This document shows positions 8,691 to 17,593 of a DNA stretch of 64,000 nucleotides, one piece after another. The stretch's first letter is position 1; each line of letters opens with the position of its first letter. Source of the stretch: Nocardioides ginsengisegetis (GTDB taxonomy: Bacteria; Actinomycetota; Actinomycetes; Propionibacteriales; Nocardioidaceae); the NCBI RefSeq assembly GCF_014138045.1, contig NZ_JACGXA010000001.1, positions 741,501 to 805,500 of the forward strand, given 5' to 3'. The notes beneath the pieces were generated by a model. The model was not told the origin of the DNA, ran no database searches, and was given only the letters and a program-made list of their open reading frames with translations. The position numbers and the translations under genes are program-made.

Positions 8691-9985
8691 CCGGATGGCG
8701 GGTGAGCGCGGCCCTGAGCCGGGCCCTGTCCCTGGCGGGGATCGGCCTCGCGTCCGCGGTGCTCTTCGGGGAGCCGGCGCTGATGGTGATGACGGCGCCG
8801 TTCCTGGTGTTCGGCGCGCTCGGGCTGCTGGGGCGCCCGAGCGTGGTGCCGCGCTTCGACAGCCGGCTGGACCACAGCGTCCTGCACGAGGGACAGGGCA
8901 CCCGGTCCCGGCTCACCCTCGAGGACGCCACGGAGCTGGAGAGCGTCACCCGGGTCGTGGCCGGCGTCCCCTACGTCGCCGTCCGGCCCGCCAGTGGGAT
9001 GGTCGCCCGCCGCGTCGACCCCGACGAGCGCGAGCTCGCCGTCCTCGAGGTCAGCCCGCGCCGCTGGGGCCGGCGCCCGCTCGGCAACGAGCACGTCATG
9101 GTCACGAGCGCCTGGGCAGGCTTCCGGCTCGGCCCCGTCGAGGTCGTCGGCGGCCAGCTCGAGGTGCTGCCGGTCCGCGCGCCCTTCGACTCACGCGCCG
9201 AGGCGCCGCAGCCGATCGGCCTCGTCGGCGCGCACCGGAGCCGGCGGCTGGGGGACGGCAGCGAGTTCGCCGCGATCCGCCCCTTCCACGCAGGCGACCG
9301 CCTGCGCCGCATCAACTGGCGGGTCTCGCTGCGCACCGGCGACCTGCACGTCGTCACCGCCCGGGGCGAGGAGGACGCCGGCGTACTGCTGCTCCTCGAC
9401 GCGCTCGCCGACCACGGGATCTCCCGCGGGGTCGACGGATCCGCAAGCAGCCTGGACGTCTCGGTCCGGGCTGCCGCGGCACTGGCCGAGCACTACGTCC
9501 GCACCGGGGACCGCGTCGGTCTGCGGGTCGTCGGCGGCACCGGGGCCTCGATCACCGCGGCCGCCGGGCGCGGTCACCTGCGCCGCATCCAGTCCCGGCT
9601 CGCCCAGCTCTACGCCGCGGAGCCGCGCGTCCTCTCCTCCGAGCGCTTCCAGCTCGGCGTCGCCCCGGGCACGGTCGTGATCGTGCTGTCCCCGATGCTC
9701 ACCGACCTGATGGGCACGATCACGGGCATGCTGGTCCGCCGCGGCCTGCCCGTCCTCGTCATCGACACCCTGCCCGGCGAGCTGGCCCCGTCGGTGATCG
9801 AGGGGACCGACCCGGTGATCGCCGACCTGGCCTGGCGGATGCGGCTGCTCGAGCGCGAGGAGGTGCTCGCCCGGCTCTCCTCGATGGGCTGCCCGGTCGT
9901 GCCGTGGAGCGGACCCGGCACCCTCGACGACGTGATGCGCCGGCTGGCCCGGCGCTCCCAGCTGCCCCAGGTGCGGGCCCGATGA
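8687..9985 (+). CDS. DUF58 domain protein
   Basis: The 432-residue protein has two N-terminal membrane segments (about residues 12-45), then a beta-rich region. The DUF58 signature FAAIRPFHAGDRLRRINWRV stands at about residues 202-221, followed by a von Willebrand A-like domain. The family partners MoxR ATPases. The ATG overlaps the MoxR stop (ATGA), and its own stop overlaps the next start in the same way, placing it in the five-gene coupled operon. Confidence 0.9.
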   Translation: MTGWRVSAALSRALSLAGIGLASAVLFGEPALMVMTAPFLVFGALGLLGRPSVVPRFDSRLDHSVLHEGQGTRSRLTLEDATELESVTRVVAGVPYVAVRPASGMVARRVDPDERELAVLEVSPRRWGRRPLGNEHVMVTSAWAGFRLGPVEVVGGQLEVLPVRAPFDSRAEAPQPIGLVGAHRSRRLGDGSEFAAIRPFHAGDRLRRINWRVSLRTGDLHVVTARGEEDAGVLLLLDALADHGISRGVDGSASSLDVSVRAAAALAEHYVRTGDRVGLRVVGGTGASITAAAGRGHLRRIQSRLAQLYAAEPRVLSSERFQLGVAPGTVVIVLSPMLTDLMGTITGMLVRRGLPVLVIDTLPGELAPSVIEGTDPVIADLAWRMRLLEREEVLARLSSMGCPVVPWSGPGTLDDVMRRLARRSQLPQVRAR

Positions 9986-10512
9986 TCGACGACGTCCGGG
10001 CGCTCCTGCGCCGCTGGTCCCTGGGCCAGTGGGCCCTGCGGGCGACGATGGCGCTGGGCCCGGTGCTGGCGCTGGCCGCGACCGGACTCGCGGGCACGGC
10101 CCCGCGGGTCCTCCTCGTGGTCATCGTCGCGGCCCTGTCGCTGACCTACGCCGGCCTGCCCGAGGGTCCGTTCGGGACCACGGCGATGGGGCTCGTCGTG
10201 GTCTGGTGGGGCTTCGGGCTCCGCGACGGGCTCCAGCCGGCCTGCCTGCTGGCCGCGGCCCTCCTGCTCGCCGCGCACGTCGCCGGCCTCCTCGTGGCCT
10301 ACGGACCCGACGCGCTGCCGGTCGACCGCGGGCTGCTTCTCCTGTGGCTGCGCCGGTCGGGGCTGGCCCTGCTGCTCGCGCCGTCGCTCTACGTGCTGGC
10401 CGTGCTGGTCCGCGGCCACGAGGCGCCCGGGGTCTGGGTCGTCGGCCTCGCCGCGGCCCTGGTCGCCGTGCTCGCCGCCACCGTGGCTTTCACGGGCCAG
10501 GAATCGGACTGA
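9982..10512 (+). CDS. Multi-pass membrane protein ending the MoxR operon
   Basis: The 176-residue protein is almost entirely hydrophobic. About five predicted membrane segments lie between residues 18 and 170, with a short charged N-terminus (MIDDVRALLRRW). No family is recognised by eye. The ATG overlaps the DUF58 stop by 4 bases, so it is very probably part of the same membrane complex or process. It is followed only 11 bases later by the alkyltransferase-like gene. Confidence 0.75.
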   Translation: MIDDVRALLRRWSLGQWALRATMALGPVLALAATGLAGTAPRVLLVVIVAALSLTYAGLPEGPFGTTAMGLVVVWWGFGLRDGLQPACLLAAALLLAAHVAGLLVAYGPDALPVDRGLLLLWLRRSGLALLLAPSLYVLAVLVRGHEAPGVWVVGLAAALVAVLAATVAFTGQESD

Positions 10513-10523
10513 AGGGAACCCAC

Positions 10524-10853
10524 GTGTCCGACCGGATCGACCCCGAGCTCTACGCCGAGCACGTCCTGTCCTGCGTCGAGCAGGTCCCGCGCGGCCGGGT
10601 CACGACGTACGGCGCCATCGCGGAGGTCGTCGGCGCCCACCTGGGCGGCGGGGGGCCGCGCCAGGTGGGCTCGATCATGGCGTCCTACGGCGGTCCGGTG
10701 CCGTGGTGGCGCGTGGTCCGTGCTGACGGCTCGCTGCCGCCCAGCCACCACGACGAGGCGCGGCAGGCCTACCTCGAGGAGGGCACGCCGCTGCGCCCGT
10801 CGGGCAGCGTGGACATCAGGAAGGCGTTCTGGCGCCCGCCCGAGATCGGCTGA
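10524..10853 (+). CDS. Alkyltransferase-like (ATL) DNA repair protein
   Basis: The 109-residue protein is the MGMT (O6-alkylguanine methyltransferase) DNA-binding fold without the acceptor cysteine. The usual PCHRVV motif reads PWWRVV here, while the winged-helix part VPRGRVTTYGAIAEVVGA is intact. ATL proteins bind O6-alkylguanine lesions and hand them to nucleotide excision repair instead of repairing them directly. GTG at 10524 follows GAAGGGAA. Its place after the MoxR operon is probably incidental. Length and motifs are normal for the family. Confidence 0.9.
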   Translation: MSDRIDPELYAEHVLSCVEQVPRGRVTTYGAIAEVVGAHLGGGGPRQVGSIMASYGGPVPWWRVVRADGSLPPSHHDEARQAYLEEGTPLRPSGSVDIRKAFWRPPEIG

Positions 10854-10857
10854 GCTC

Positions 10858-10917
10858 GGCTCAGATCACCGGCTGGACCTCGTAGATGCCTGCCGGTCGG
10901 ATTGAACGATCTGAGCC
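10858..10917. terminator. Long-loop inverted repeat between convergent genes
   Basis: GGCTCAGATC pairs with GATCTGAGCC across 40 bases. An inner ACCGG/CCGGT pair could extend the structure. It sits between the convergent ATL and DUF1116 genes, so a bidirectional terminator is the simplest reading. The large loop makes this less certain than the compact hairpins elsewhere. Confidence 0.45.
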
Positions 10918-10954
10918 CCCCCGGGGCACCCGCGGCACCCGGGCTGCGCGGACC

Positions 10955-12349
10955 TCAGCTGCGCGAACGGGTCAGCTCGGCCAGGCGGGCCAGGGCTGCC
11001 GGGAAGATGTCGGCCGGGGGAGTGACCAGGCCGGCGCCGACCTGACCGACGCCGGCGACGCGGCCGGCCATGCCGGTGTTGATCTGGGGCAGGATCCCGG
11101 TGCGGCAGACGCGGGTGACGTCGATGCCGCTGGGCACGCCCTGGAACTCCAGCACCGGCACGGTCCAGCGGGGGTTCTCGCCGAGCGTGATCTCGTGCAT
11201 CCGGCGGGTCGTGGCCAGCGCGTCGGGGACCGAGCCGCCGACCAGCCGCACGATCGCGGGGGCGGTGGCCATCGCGAAGCCGCCGATGCCGGCGGTCTCG
11301 GTGATGGCCGAGTCGCCGATGTCGGGGTTGGCGTCGTCCGGGCCGTAGTCGCCGAGGTAGAGACCCTCGGCCACCTGCGCCGGGCCGGTGAACCACTCGT
11401 CGCCGGTGCCGGCGACCTGGATGCCGAAGTCGGTGCCGTTCCGGGCCATCGCGACGACCATCGTGGAGCCCTCGATGCCCCGGGCGGCGTCGAGCGCCAG
11501 CTTGCAGGCGGGCATCGCGAGGTTGAGGAAGAAGTGGTCGTTGCCGCCGACGAAGCGCAGCGACTCGGCCACGTCGGCGCTGTCCATGCCGCTGCTCACC
11601 ATCGCCGGGGCGAGGTCGCGCAGCAGCATCAGGGTGCCGGCGCGGTTGCGGTTGTGGGCCTCGTCGCCCATCTGCAGCATCTGCGTCAGGATGCCGGTGA
11701 CGTCGACCGGCCCGGTGCCGCGGACCGCGCGCTGGAGCAGCGGCCCGAGGACCTCGCGCATCCAGCGGAGCCGGGTCAGCACCTCGGGGGAGTAGGCGCC
11801 GTAGCGCAGCACCTTGCCGAGGCCCTCGTTGAGCGAACAGTGCGTGCGGCGGCCGGTCGCGGGGTCCTCGAGGACGAACATCCACATGCTCGGAGTCACG
11901 ACGCCGGCCATCGGGCCCACGGCCGCGTGGTGGTGGCACGGGTCGAGGCTGACGCCGTCGCCGGTCTCGAAGAGGCGTACGGCGTCCTCCGGGTCGTCGA
12001 CGAGCCCCTCGAGAGCGGCGCCGCCCATGAGCGCGCCGCGGAGCGGGCCGGACGCGCGGGCCCACTCGATCGGCGGGCCGGCGTGCAGGAACTGGCCGCG
12101 CTCGAGGCCGAGCACCTCCGAGGCGGGGGCGACGTCGACCAGCATCGCGGAGACGTCGAGCATCGCGGCCAGGGCACGGGCGTTGGCGTCGCGGCGGAGC
12201 GGGTCGGCCGCGACCGTGGCGAGGTCGGACTCGGTGCCGGTCATCGGCGGGCGCCAGTCGACGCGCGTCACGTCGACGGCCTGGGCCGCGACGGCGTCGG
12301 CGAAGAGGTCGGCGCCGGCGGAGATGACGTGGGTGGGCGTGGTGGTCAT
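10955..12349 (-). CDS. DUF1116 protein (AllG/YlbE-like carbamoyltransferase subunit)
   Basis: The 464-residue protein matches DUF1116, the family of E. coli YlbE, which with FdrA and YlbF was reported to form oxamate carbamoyltransferase (AllFGH). It is recognised by DPCHHHAAVGPMAGVV, GDEAHNRNRAG, RFVGGNDHFFLNLAMPACK and ETAGIGGFAMA. It is somewhat longer than the E. coli protein. Its start overlaps the fdrA stop (ATGA), and it is the last gene of a coupled three-gene minus-strand operon. Function here is inferred from family and order: part of a complex exchanging carbamoyl groups between an N-carbamoyl amide and phosphate. The true substrate is open (see findings). Confidence 0.85.
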   Translation of the reverse strand: MTTTPTHVISAGADLFADAVAAQAVDVTRVDWRPPMTGTESDLATVAADPLRRDANARALAAMLDVSAMLVDVAPASEVLGLERGQFLHAGPPIEWARASGPLRGALMGGAALEGLVDDPEDAVRLFETGDGVSLDPCHHHAAVGPMAGVVTPSMWMFVLEDPATGRRTHCSLNEGLGKVLRYGAYSPEVLTRLRWMREVLGPLLQRAVRGTGPVDVTGILTQMLQMGDEAHNRNRAGTLMLLRDLAPAMVSSGMDSADVAESLRFVGGNDHFFLNLAMPACKLALDAARGIEGSTMVVAMARNGTDFGIQVAGTGDEWFTGPAQVAEGLYLGDYGPDDANPDIGDSAITETAGIGGFAMATAPAIVRLVGGSVPDALATTRRMHEITLGENPRWTVPVLEFQGVPSGIDVTRVCRTGILPQINTGMAGRVAGVGQVGAGLVTPPADIFPAALARLAELTRSRS

Positions 12350-13791
12350 GCGGAGGCTCCCTGGCTGGGCTGCACGGACTGGACGAGCTCGATGGCGCGG
12401 CGGGTCGCACGGGCGTTGGACATGTGCACCTCGGCACCCGCGCCGACCAGCGCGCGGACCTGCGTCTCGAGGCCCTGCGGATCGCCGTCGGTGCCGATGA
12501 CGGCGACCACGAGCGGCTTGTCGATCGCGGCGAGGACGGGCGCCAGGACGGTGCCCGGGTCGGGCTCGGCACCGTGGCCGAGGACGACGTCGAGCAGGAT
12601 CACCGCGGTGTCGGGGTCGGCGGCGGCCCTGGCGAGGTGGTCGAGGCGCAGCGTCGGGTCGATCATCGGGTGCGCGCGCCCGGCGGTGTAGGCGTCGTCG
12701 CCGAAGTCCACGAACGTGTGGCCGGCGTCGGTGCCCAGCGCGGCCGCCGCGAGCAGCTTGGCCTCGCTGGCGAGGGTGCCGCCGACGAACAGGCCGCGCA
12801 GGAGCGTGCCGCCGGTCGGGGCAGCTGCCTCGCCGCAGACCGGCCAGGTCGGGACCTCGCGGCCCATCCGGGTCAGGACGGCCTCGGCGGCCTCGGTGAG
12901 GTCGGGCTGGCCGGCGCCGAGGAGCGCGAAGGACACCGGCGTGGCCAGCGTGTCGGCGTACGCCCGGATCTCGGCGGCGACGTCGTCGGCCGGCGGCTTG
13001 GACACCACCACGATCAGCTCGACGGCGGGGTCGGCGTCGAGGCGGCGCATGGCCTCGCGGGTGGCGAGGCCGCGGACCTCGGAGGACAGGTCGCGCCCGC
13101 CGACGCCGAGCGCCGACGTGACGCCGACGCCGGCGTGGTCGAGCAGGGCGAGCAGCTGCTGGCAGCCGGTGCCGGAGGCCGCGACGATGCCGACCGGGCC
13201 GGGGTCGACGGCGTTCGCGAAGCCCAGGCCGAGGCCACCGACGACGGCCGTGCCGCAGTCGGGTCCCATGACCAGCAGCCCGCGCTCGGCGGCCGTCCGC
13301 TTGAGGGCGAGCTCGTCCTCGACCGACACGTTGTCGCTGAACACCATCACGTCGCGGCCGGCGTCGAGCGCGTCCATCGCCTCGACCAGGGCGCTGGCGC
13401 CGGGCACCGAGACCAGGACGATCGCGTCGCCGGTGTCCCGGGCGGCCGTGGCGGTGGTGCGGTGCGGAGCCACCTCGGCGGTGCTGTCCGAGCGGCGGTT
13501 GGCGTCGGCCAGGGCCCGGTCGACGCCCGCCAGGGCCGCCTCGAGGGAGCCGCCCTCGGCCAGCCTGATCGCCACGACCATGTCGTTGGCGGTGGCGGTC
13601 GGGGGGACCTCGAAGCCCATCTCGGTCAGCACCTCGATGTTGAGGCCGGTCGCCATCGCGACCTGGGCGGCGGCGACGCCGTCGACGCCCTGGACGGCGC
13701 GGCTGACCTGCAGCAGGGTGACCGAGTCGGCGTAGGCGCCGCTGCGCAGCTCCACGTGGCTGGTGCTGGCGCTGGTGTCGGGGCGGCTCAT
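12346..13791 (-). CDS. fdrA: FdrA-like carbamoyltransferase subunit (succinyl-CoA synthetase fold)
   Basis: The 481-residue protein has an N-terminal part typical of FdrA (ELRSGAYADSVTLLQVSRAV). Two succinyl-CoA-synthetase-like nucleotide-fold domains follow, marked by GPVGIVAASGTGCQQ and GVGGRDLSSEVRG. FdrA (AllF) is the large subunit of E. coli oxamate carbamoyltransferase, which converts oxalurate and phosphate to oxamate and carbamoyl phosphate. This copy is shorter than the 555-residue E. coli protein. It overlaps both neighbours by 4 bases (DUF2877 upstream, DUF1116 downstream). A carbamate kinase, the usual next enzyme, lies at 33.5 kb. Confidence 0.88.
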   Translation of the reverse strand: MSRPDTSASTSHVELRSGAYADSVTLLQVSRAVQGVDGVAAAQVAMATGLNIEVLTEMGFEVPPTATANDMVVAIRLAEGGSLEAALAGVDRALADANRRSDSTAEVAPHRTTATAARDTGDAIVLVSVPGASALVEAMDALDAGRDVMVFSDNVSVEDELALKRTAAERGLLVMGPDCGTAVVGGLGLGFANAVDPGPVGIVAASGTGCQQLLALLDHAGVGVTSALGVGGRDLSSEVRGLATREAMRRLDADPAVELIVVVSKPPADDVAAEIRAYADTLATPVSFALLGAGQPDLTEAAEAVLTRMGREVPTWPVCGEAAAPTGGTLLRGLFVGGTLASEAKLLAAAALGTDAGHTFVDFGDDAYTAGRAHPMIDPTLRLDHLARAAADPDTAVILLDVVLGHGAEPDPGTVLAPVLAAIDKPLVVAVIGTDGDPQGLETQVRALVGAGAEVHMSNARATRRAIELVQSVQPSQGASA

Positions 13792-14591
13792 GCCGCCACC
13801 TCCTTCGGGTGGGTCGAGATCGGGGGACGGGGCAGGCTGGCCAGCGCCAGGCGGGCGCCGTACAGAAGGGCGGCGCCGGAGCTGTGCCCGACGGACTCGA
13901 GGACGGCCGCCCGGTCGGCCTCGGCGGGGGTGCCGAGCGCCGCGAGCCACGCCGAGAACTGCGGGAGCACCTCGCCGTGGAGGGCGCAGTCGAGCAGGGT
14001 CGCGGAGAGCAGGGTGGTGGCGGGCAGGAGCGCGCGGACGGCCTCGTCGACCTCGGGGGTCGGCTCGCCGGTGGCCCGGTGGGCGGCCAGCCACCCGCAG
14101 AGCAGGTCGTCGCCGGAGGGGGTCAGGCCGTCGCCGCGGCCGACGAGGTGTGCGACGTCGTCGAGCCCGAGCGGGCGCCCGACCAGGCCCAGGGGTGCGA
14201 CGAGCCCGACCACCGTGGTCGGGGGGATGACCTGGGTGATCGGGCTCGCCGTGGTGCCGGAGGCCCGAGGATCGAGCCGCGGTGCGGAGACACGGAGCAC
14301 CCGACCGACCACCAGCGGCGTGCCGTCGAGGTGGAGGACCCCTGCTCGAACGTACGCCGAGCGTCCGGCGACCGCTCCGAGATCGGCATTTCTTGACCTG
14401 AGCGCGCAGGGCACCGCCGAGGCGGCCGCGGAGACCACCCCGAGGCACCAGCCGTCGAGGTCGACGTAGACGGCGTCGCGGCCCCGGTGGACGACCCGGA
14501 CGGGGCCGTCGGGGGCGGCCCGCAGCCGGTCCCGGACGCGCGGCGGGGCGCTCACGGGGAGGCTGGCCGGCAGGCCGGGGGAGGGGCTCAC
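13788..14591 (-). CDS. DUF2877 protein (AllH/YlbF-like carbamoyltransferase subunit)
   Basis: The 267-residue protein matches DUF2877, the family of E. coli YlbF/AllH, by GRGDGLTPSGDDLLCGWLAA and the downstream GHSSGAALLYGARLAL. Its length is close to that of YlbF (about 270). I place the start at the GTG at 14591 because upstream sequence is intergenic and holds the divergent pucR promoter; an internal GTG near 14555 is possible. It is the first gene of the operon DUF2877-fdrA-DUF1116. It probably forms the third subunit of the carbamoyltransferase. Confidence 0.85.
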   Translation of the reverse strand: MSPSPGLPASLPVSAPPRVRDRLRAAPDGPVRVVHRGRDAVYVDLDGWCLGVVSAAASAVPCALRSRNADLGAVAGRSAYVRAGVLHLDGTPLVVGRVLRVSAPRLDPRASGTTASPITQVIPPTTVVGLVAPLGLVGRPLGLDDVAHLVGRGDGLTPSGDDLLCGWLAAHRATGEPTPEVDEAVRALLPATTLLSATLLDCALHGEVLPQFSAWLAALGTPAEADRAAVLESVGHSSGAALLYGARLALASLPRPPISTHPKEVAA

Positions 14592-14627
14592 CGAGTCGAC
14601 GCTAGTGGGGAGGATTACCGTTTGCCG

Positions 14628-14645
14628 ATGTGAGGTTGTGCCAAC
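14628..14645 (-). promoter_or_regulatory. Candidate operator between pucR and DUF2877
   Basis: On the minus strand this reads GTTGGCACAACCTCACAT. It agrees with the site before the carbamate kinase gene at 14 of 18 positions (GTTGGCAnnACCTnnCAT). It lies in the 69-base divergent gap, so a protein bound here could control both the regulator and the carbamoyltransferase operon. Confidence 0.45.
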
Positions 14646-14660
14646 GATCGGCCGGACAGG

Positions 14661-15950
14661 GTGCACATGTTGATAAGCGGTAGCCCGAGCAACGACCGCG
14701 ACGCTGCGAGCGCCGCGCTGGCGCGCGTCGACGCCCTCCACACCGGGCTGACCCAGATCGTCCTCGAGGGCGGCAACCTCGACGGGATCGCCGCCGAGGT
14801 GGCCCGCGTGCTCGACGTCGGGGTGCTGTTCACCTCCAGCGACGGGCGGGTCCGCGCGCAGGCGATCCGCGAGGACCTGCAGGCCCTGCTCGAGGAGCAC
14901 CACCTCGTCGACCCCACCGGCCGGATCCGGGTCGAGCGGGTCGGCAACGACGGCGTCCCGATGGGCCCCGGCGAGGTGCTCGGCCTCCGCGTCGCCGCCG
15001 GCGGCACCGACCTGGCCCGCCTCGTGTGCGTCCGCTCGACCGAGAAGATCTCCAGCGACGACGTGCACGCCCTCGAGCGCGCCGCCGCCGTGGCCGCCCT
15101 CCTGCTCACCCGCGAGGAGGCCGTGACCGCGGTCGAGAACAAGTACCAGGGCGACTTCCTGCGCGACCTGTTCCTGCGCCGGGCCGGCGACGAGCAGTAC
15201 GTCGCCGAGCACGCCGACACCTTCGGCTGGGACCTGCGCCGGCCGGTCGTGGTCGTGGCGGCCGAGATCGACCCGCCGACCGGCGAGGACGCCGCGGCCT
15301 CGCGGGTGCAGCGGCGCCAGTGGCAGGAGCGCTTCTCCGCGGCCTGGCGCCAGGTCAGCCGCAACCTCGACACCGGCATCCCGACCGTCGACTTCTCCTC
15401 CGAGGTCGTCACCCTGCTGCCGCTGGCGGAGGGGGACGACGACCCGGTCCCGGGCCACGACGTCGTACGCCGTGCGGTGACCGCGGTCTCCGGCGACAAG
15501 GGCGGCGGCCGCCGGCCGTTCTCCGTCGGGGTGAGCCGGGTCGCCCACTCGCTCGACGAGCTCCCCGACGCCTACGGCCAGGCCCGTCGGGCCGTCGACG
15601 TGGGGCGCCGGGTCAACGGGCCTGCGTCCACGACCTTCTTCGACCAGCTCGGCCTGCACCGCCTCATCGCGCTGGTGCCCGACCACGCCGAGCTGAAGTC
15701 CTTCACCAAGGACGTGCTGGGGCCGCTGTCCGAGCAGACCACGGAGGCCGCGGACCTCCGCGAGACCCTGCAGGTCCTGCTCGACACCAACTTCAACGTG
15801 GCCGAGGCCGCGCGCCTGCAGTTCTTCCACTACAACACGATGCGCTACCGGGTCTCCAAGCTCGAGCGGCTGCTCGGGCCGCTGTCCGCCGACCAGCACC
15901 TGCGCCTGGACGTGGCCGTGGCACTGCGCGTGCTGGAGATCACCGGCTGA
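14661..15950 (+). CDS. PucR family transcriptional regulator
   Basis: The 429-residue protein has an N-terminal sensory-like region and a central GGDEF-like CdaR/PucR domain (about residues 165-300). The C-terminal PucR helix-turn-helix (about 360-425) contains TLQVLLDTNFNVAEAARLQFFHYNTMRYRVSKLERLLG. The classical N-terminal purine-catabolism domain is not evident. PucR-type regulators control purine, allantoin and related nitrogen catabolism. It is divergent from the FdrA operon and precedes the nucleobase permease, so it is the obvious local regulator. GTG at 14661 or ATG at 14667 may start it. Confidence 0.88.
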   Translation: MHMLISGSPSNDRDAASAALARVDALHTGLTQIVLEGGNLDGIAAEVARVLDVGVLFTSSDGRVRAQAIREDLQALLEEHHLVDPTGRIRVERVGNDGVPMGPGEVLGLRVAAGGTDLARLVCVRSTEKISSDDVHALERAAAVAALLLTREEAVTAVENKYQGDFLRDLFLRRAGDEQYVAEHADTFGWDLRRPVVVVAAEIDPPTGEDAAASRVQRRQWQERFSAAWRQVSRNLDTGIPTVDFSSEVVTLLPLAEGDDDPVPGHDVVRRAVTAVSGDKGGGRRPFSVGVSRVAHSLDELPDAYGQARRAVDVGRRVNGPASTTFFDQLGLHRLIALVPDHAELKSFTKDVLGPLSEQTTEAADLRETLQVLLDTNFNVAEAARLQFFHYNTMRYRVSKLERLLGPLSADQHLRLDVAVALRVLEITG

Positions 15951-16000
15951 GGTCGCGGGGCGTGGCCCCCCTGGTCCGCCAAGCCCGGCCAGCACCTTTC

Positions 16001-16021
16001 CGCCCGCGTGACGCGCGGGCG
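16001..16021. terminator. 8-bp hairpin after pucR
   Basis: CGCCCGCG pairs with CGCGGGCG around TGACG, 50 bases after the pucR stop. It would separate pucR from the permease operon. It is short but very GC rich. Confidence 0.5.
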
Positions 16022-16046
16022 AGGCCGATCCGGTCCCGTGCCGCGC

Positions 16047-16061
16047 CGACAACACCTGCCA
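16047..16061 (+). promoter_or_regulatory. Candidate operator upstream of the permease gene
   Basis: CGACA-ACACC-TGCCA shares the 12-mer CAACACCTGCCA exactly with the site before the carbamate kinase gene. It is followed by GGTGTT, forming an AACACC/GGTGTT dyad. A weaker palindrome CGGCA-TCTGT-CGCCG follows at 16080-16094. The permease start is about 110 bases downstream, a normal distance for an operator. Confidence 0.45.
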
Positions 16062-16168
16062 GCGGCACCGGTGTTCCTTCGGCATCTGTCGCCGTCGAGG
16101 GTGTGTCATGGCTCTCATAAGTTGAGGGCCTCGGGGCCACCCCAGCGTTCAGCGAGGAGAAAACGTCA

Positions 16169-17566
16169 ATGTCAACGATGTTCAAGTGGGACGTGGTCCA
16201 CCCGGCCCCCGGTGAGCCGGTCGGACCGCGTCAGCGGCTCAGCTGGGGCCGCACCGCCGGCCTCGGCGCCCAGCACGTGGTCGCCATGTTCGGCGCCACG
16301 TTCGTCTTCCCGTTGGTGATGGGGCTCGACCCCAACCTCGCCATCATGTTCTCGGGCATCTGCACCATCCTGTTCCTGCTCATCTGCAACAACCGGGTGC
16401 CGAGCTACCTCGGCACCAGCGCGTCGTTCGTGGCCAGCGTGGCGGCGATCCGCACCTCCAACCCCGCGGGTGACTCCGCCGACGTCACCGGCGCGATCAT
16501 GGTCGCCGGCATCGTGCTGCTGCTGGTGGGCGTGCTCGTGCACTTCGCCGGGGCCGGCCTGATCCACAAGATCCTGCCGCCCGCCGTGACCGGTGCCGTG
16601 GTCATGCTGATCGGCTTCAACCTGGCGCCGGTCGTGGCCCAGATCTACTGGCCCCAGGACCAGTGGGTCGCGCTGCTCACCGCCACGTTCATGGTGTGCG
16701 CCGCGGTCCTCTTCCCGGGCTTCTGGTCGCGGATCGCGGTCTTCCTGGCCCTGATCTTCGGCTACCTCGTGTCGTGGCTCTTCGACGGCATCTTCGGCCA
16801 GATCACCTCGGTGCTCCCGACCGGTCCCGACGCCGTGTCGCACGACCGCGTCAGCTGGGCCGGCGTGAAGGCTGCCGACTGGATCGGCTTCCCCAGCGGC
16901 ACCCTGTCCGACGGCGTCTCCGTCGTGCACGGCCCCAGCTTCTCCCTGACCTTCATCCTGCTCGTGCTGCCCGGTGTCATCGCCCTCATCGCGGAGAACA
17001 CCGGCCACGTCAAGGCGGTCGCGGAGATGACCGGCGAGGACCTCGACCCCTACGTGGGCCGCGCGATCGGTGCCGACGGCCTGGCCACCGCGCTCGCCAG
17101 CGCGTTCGGCGGCTCGCCGACCACGACGTACGCCGAGAACATCGGCGTCATGGGTGCCACCAAGGTCTACTCGACCGCTGCCTACTACGTGGCCGCCGCG
17201 GTCGCGATCCTGCTCGGCCTGTGCCCCAAGTTCGGCCAGATCGTCAGCGCCACCCCCGGTGGTGTGCTCGGCGGCATCACGGTCGTGCTCTACGGCATGA
17301 TCGGCCTCGTCGGCGCCAAGATCTGGGTCGAGAACCGGGTCGACTTCGGCAACCCGGTCAACCTCGTGGGTCTCGCCGCGGGCATCATCGCCGGCATCGG
17401 CGGCGTCACGCTGAAGTTCACCGACAACTTCTCGCTCAGCGGCATCGCCCTCGGCACGATCCTGGTGATCCTCTACTTCCACCTGGTCAACCGGGGCACG
17501 CACGGCACCAACGTGATCACCGTCGGTGACCACCCCGTGCACCAGCCCACCGAACACAAGCACTGA
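16169..17566 (+). CDS. NCS2 family nucleobase permease, RutG/UraA-like
   Basis: The 465-residue protein has about 12-14 membrane segments and the nucleobase-ascorbate transporter motifs IAENTGHVKAVAEMTG and TTTYAENIGVMGATKVYST. IWVENRVDFGNP near the end resembles the pyrimidine transporter RutG more than purine carriers. It would import a nucleobase with protons across the cytoplasmic membrane. ATG at 16169 follows GAGGAGA. It leads the operon permease-CoxM-CoxS-CoxL-CoxG-amidase, with only 27 bases to the next gene. Uracil or thymine is my favoured substrate; xanthine remains possible. Confidence 0.9.
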   Translation: MSTMFKWDVVHPAPGEPVGPRQRLSWGRTAGLGAQHVVAMFGATFVFPLVMGLDPNLAIMFSGICTILFLLICNNRVPSYLGTSASFVASVAAIRTSNPAGDSADVTGAIMVAGIVLLLVGVLVHFAGAGLIHKILPPAVTGAVVMLIGFNLAPVVAQIYWPQDQWVALLTATFMVCAAVLFPGFWSRIAVFLALIFGYLVSWLFDGIFGQITSVLPTGPDAVSHDRVSWAGVKAADWIGFPSGTLSDGVSVVHGPSFSLTFILLVLPGVIALIAENTGHVKAVAEMTGEDLDPYVGRAIGADGLATALASAFGGSPTTTYAENIGVMGATKVYSTAAYYVAAAVAILLGLCPKFGQIVSATPGGVLGGITVVLYGMIGLVGAKIWVENRVDFGNPVNLVGLAAGIIAGIGGVTLKFTDNFSLSGIALGTILVILYFHLVNRGTHGTNVITVGDHPVHQPTEHKH

Positions 17567-17593
17567 CCCGCACCACCAAGCACTGAGGAAGTT

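Noticed and set aside
10866..10954. Remnant of a coding gene between ATL and DUF1116 genes
   Set aside because: A short minus-strand stretch reads GIYEVQPVI then stop, which looks protein-like, but it is too short and is explained by the inverted repeat at 10858-10917.
13788..16118. Long 776-codon minus-strand frame continuing through pucR
   Set aside because: Only its last 267 codons match DUF2877. The upstream part lies opposite pucR, is low-complexity and has no family resemblance, so the gene is taken to start at the GTG at 14591.
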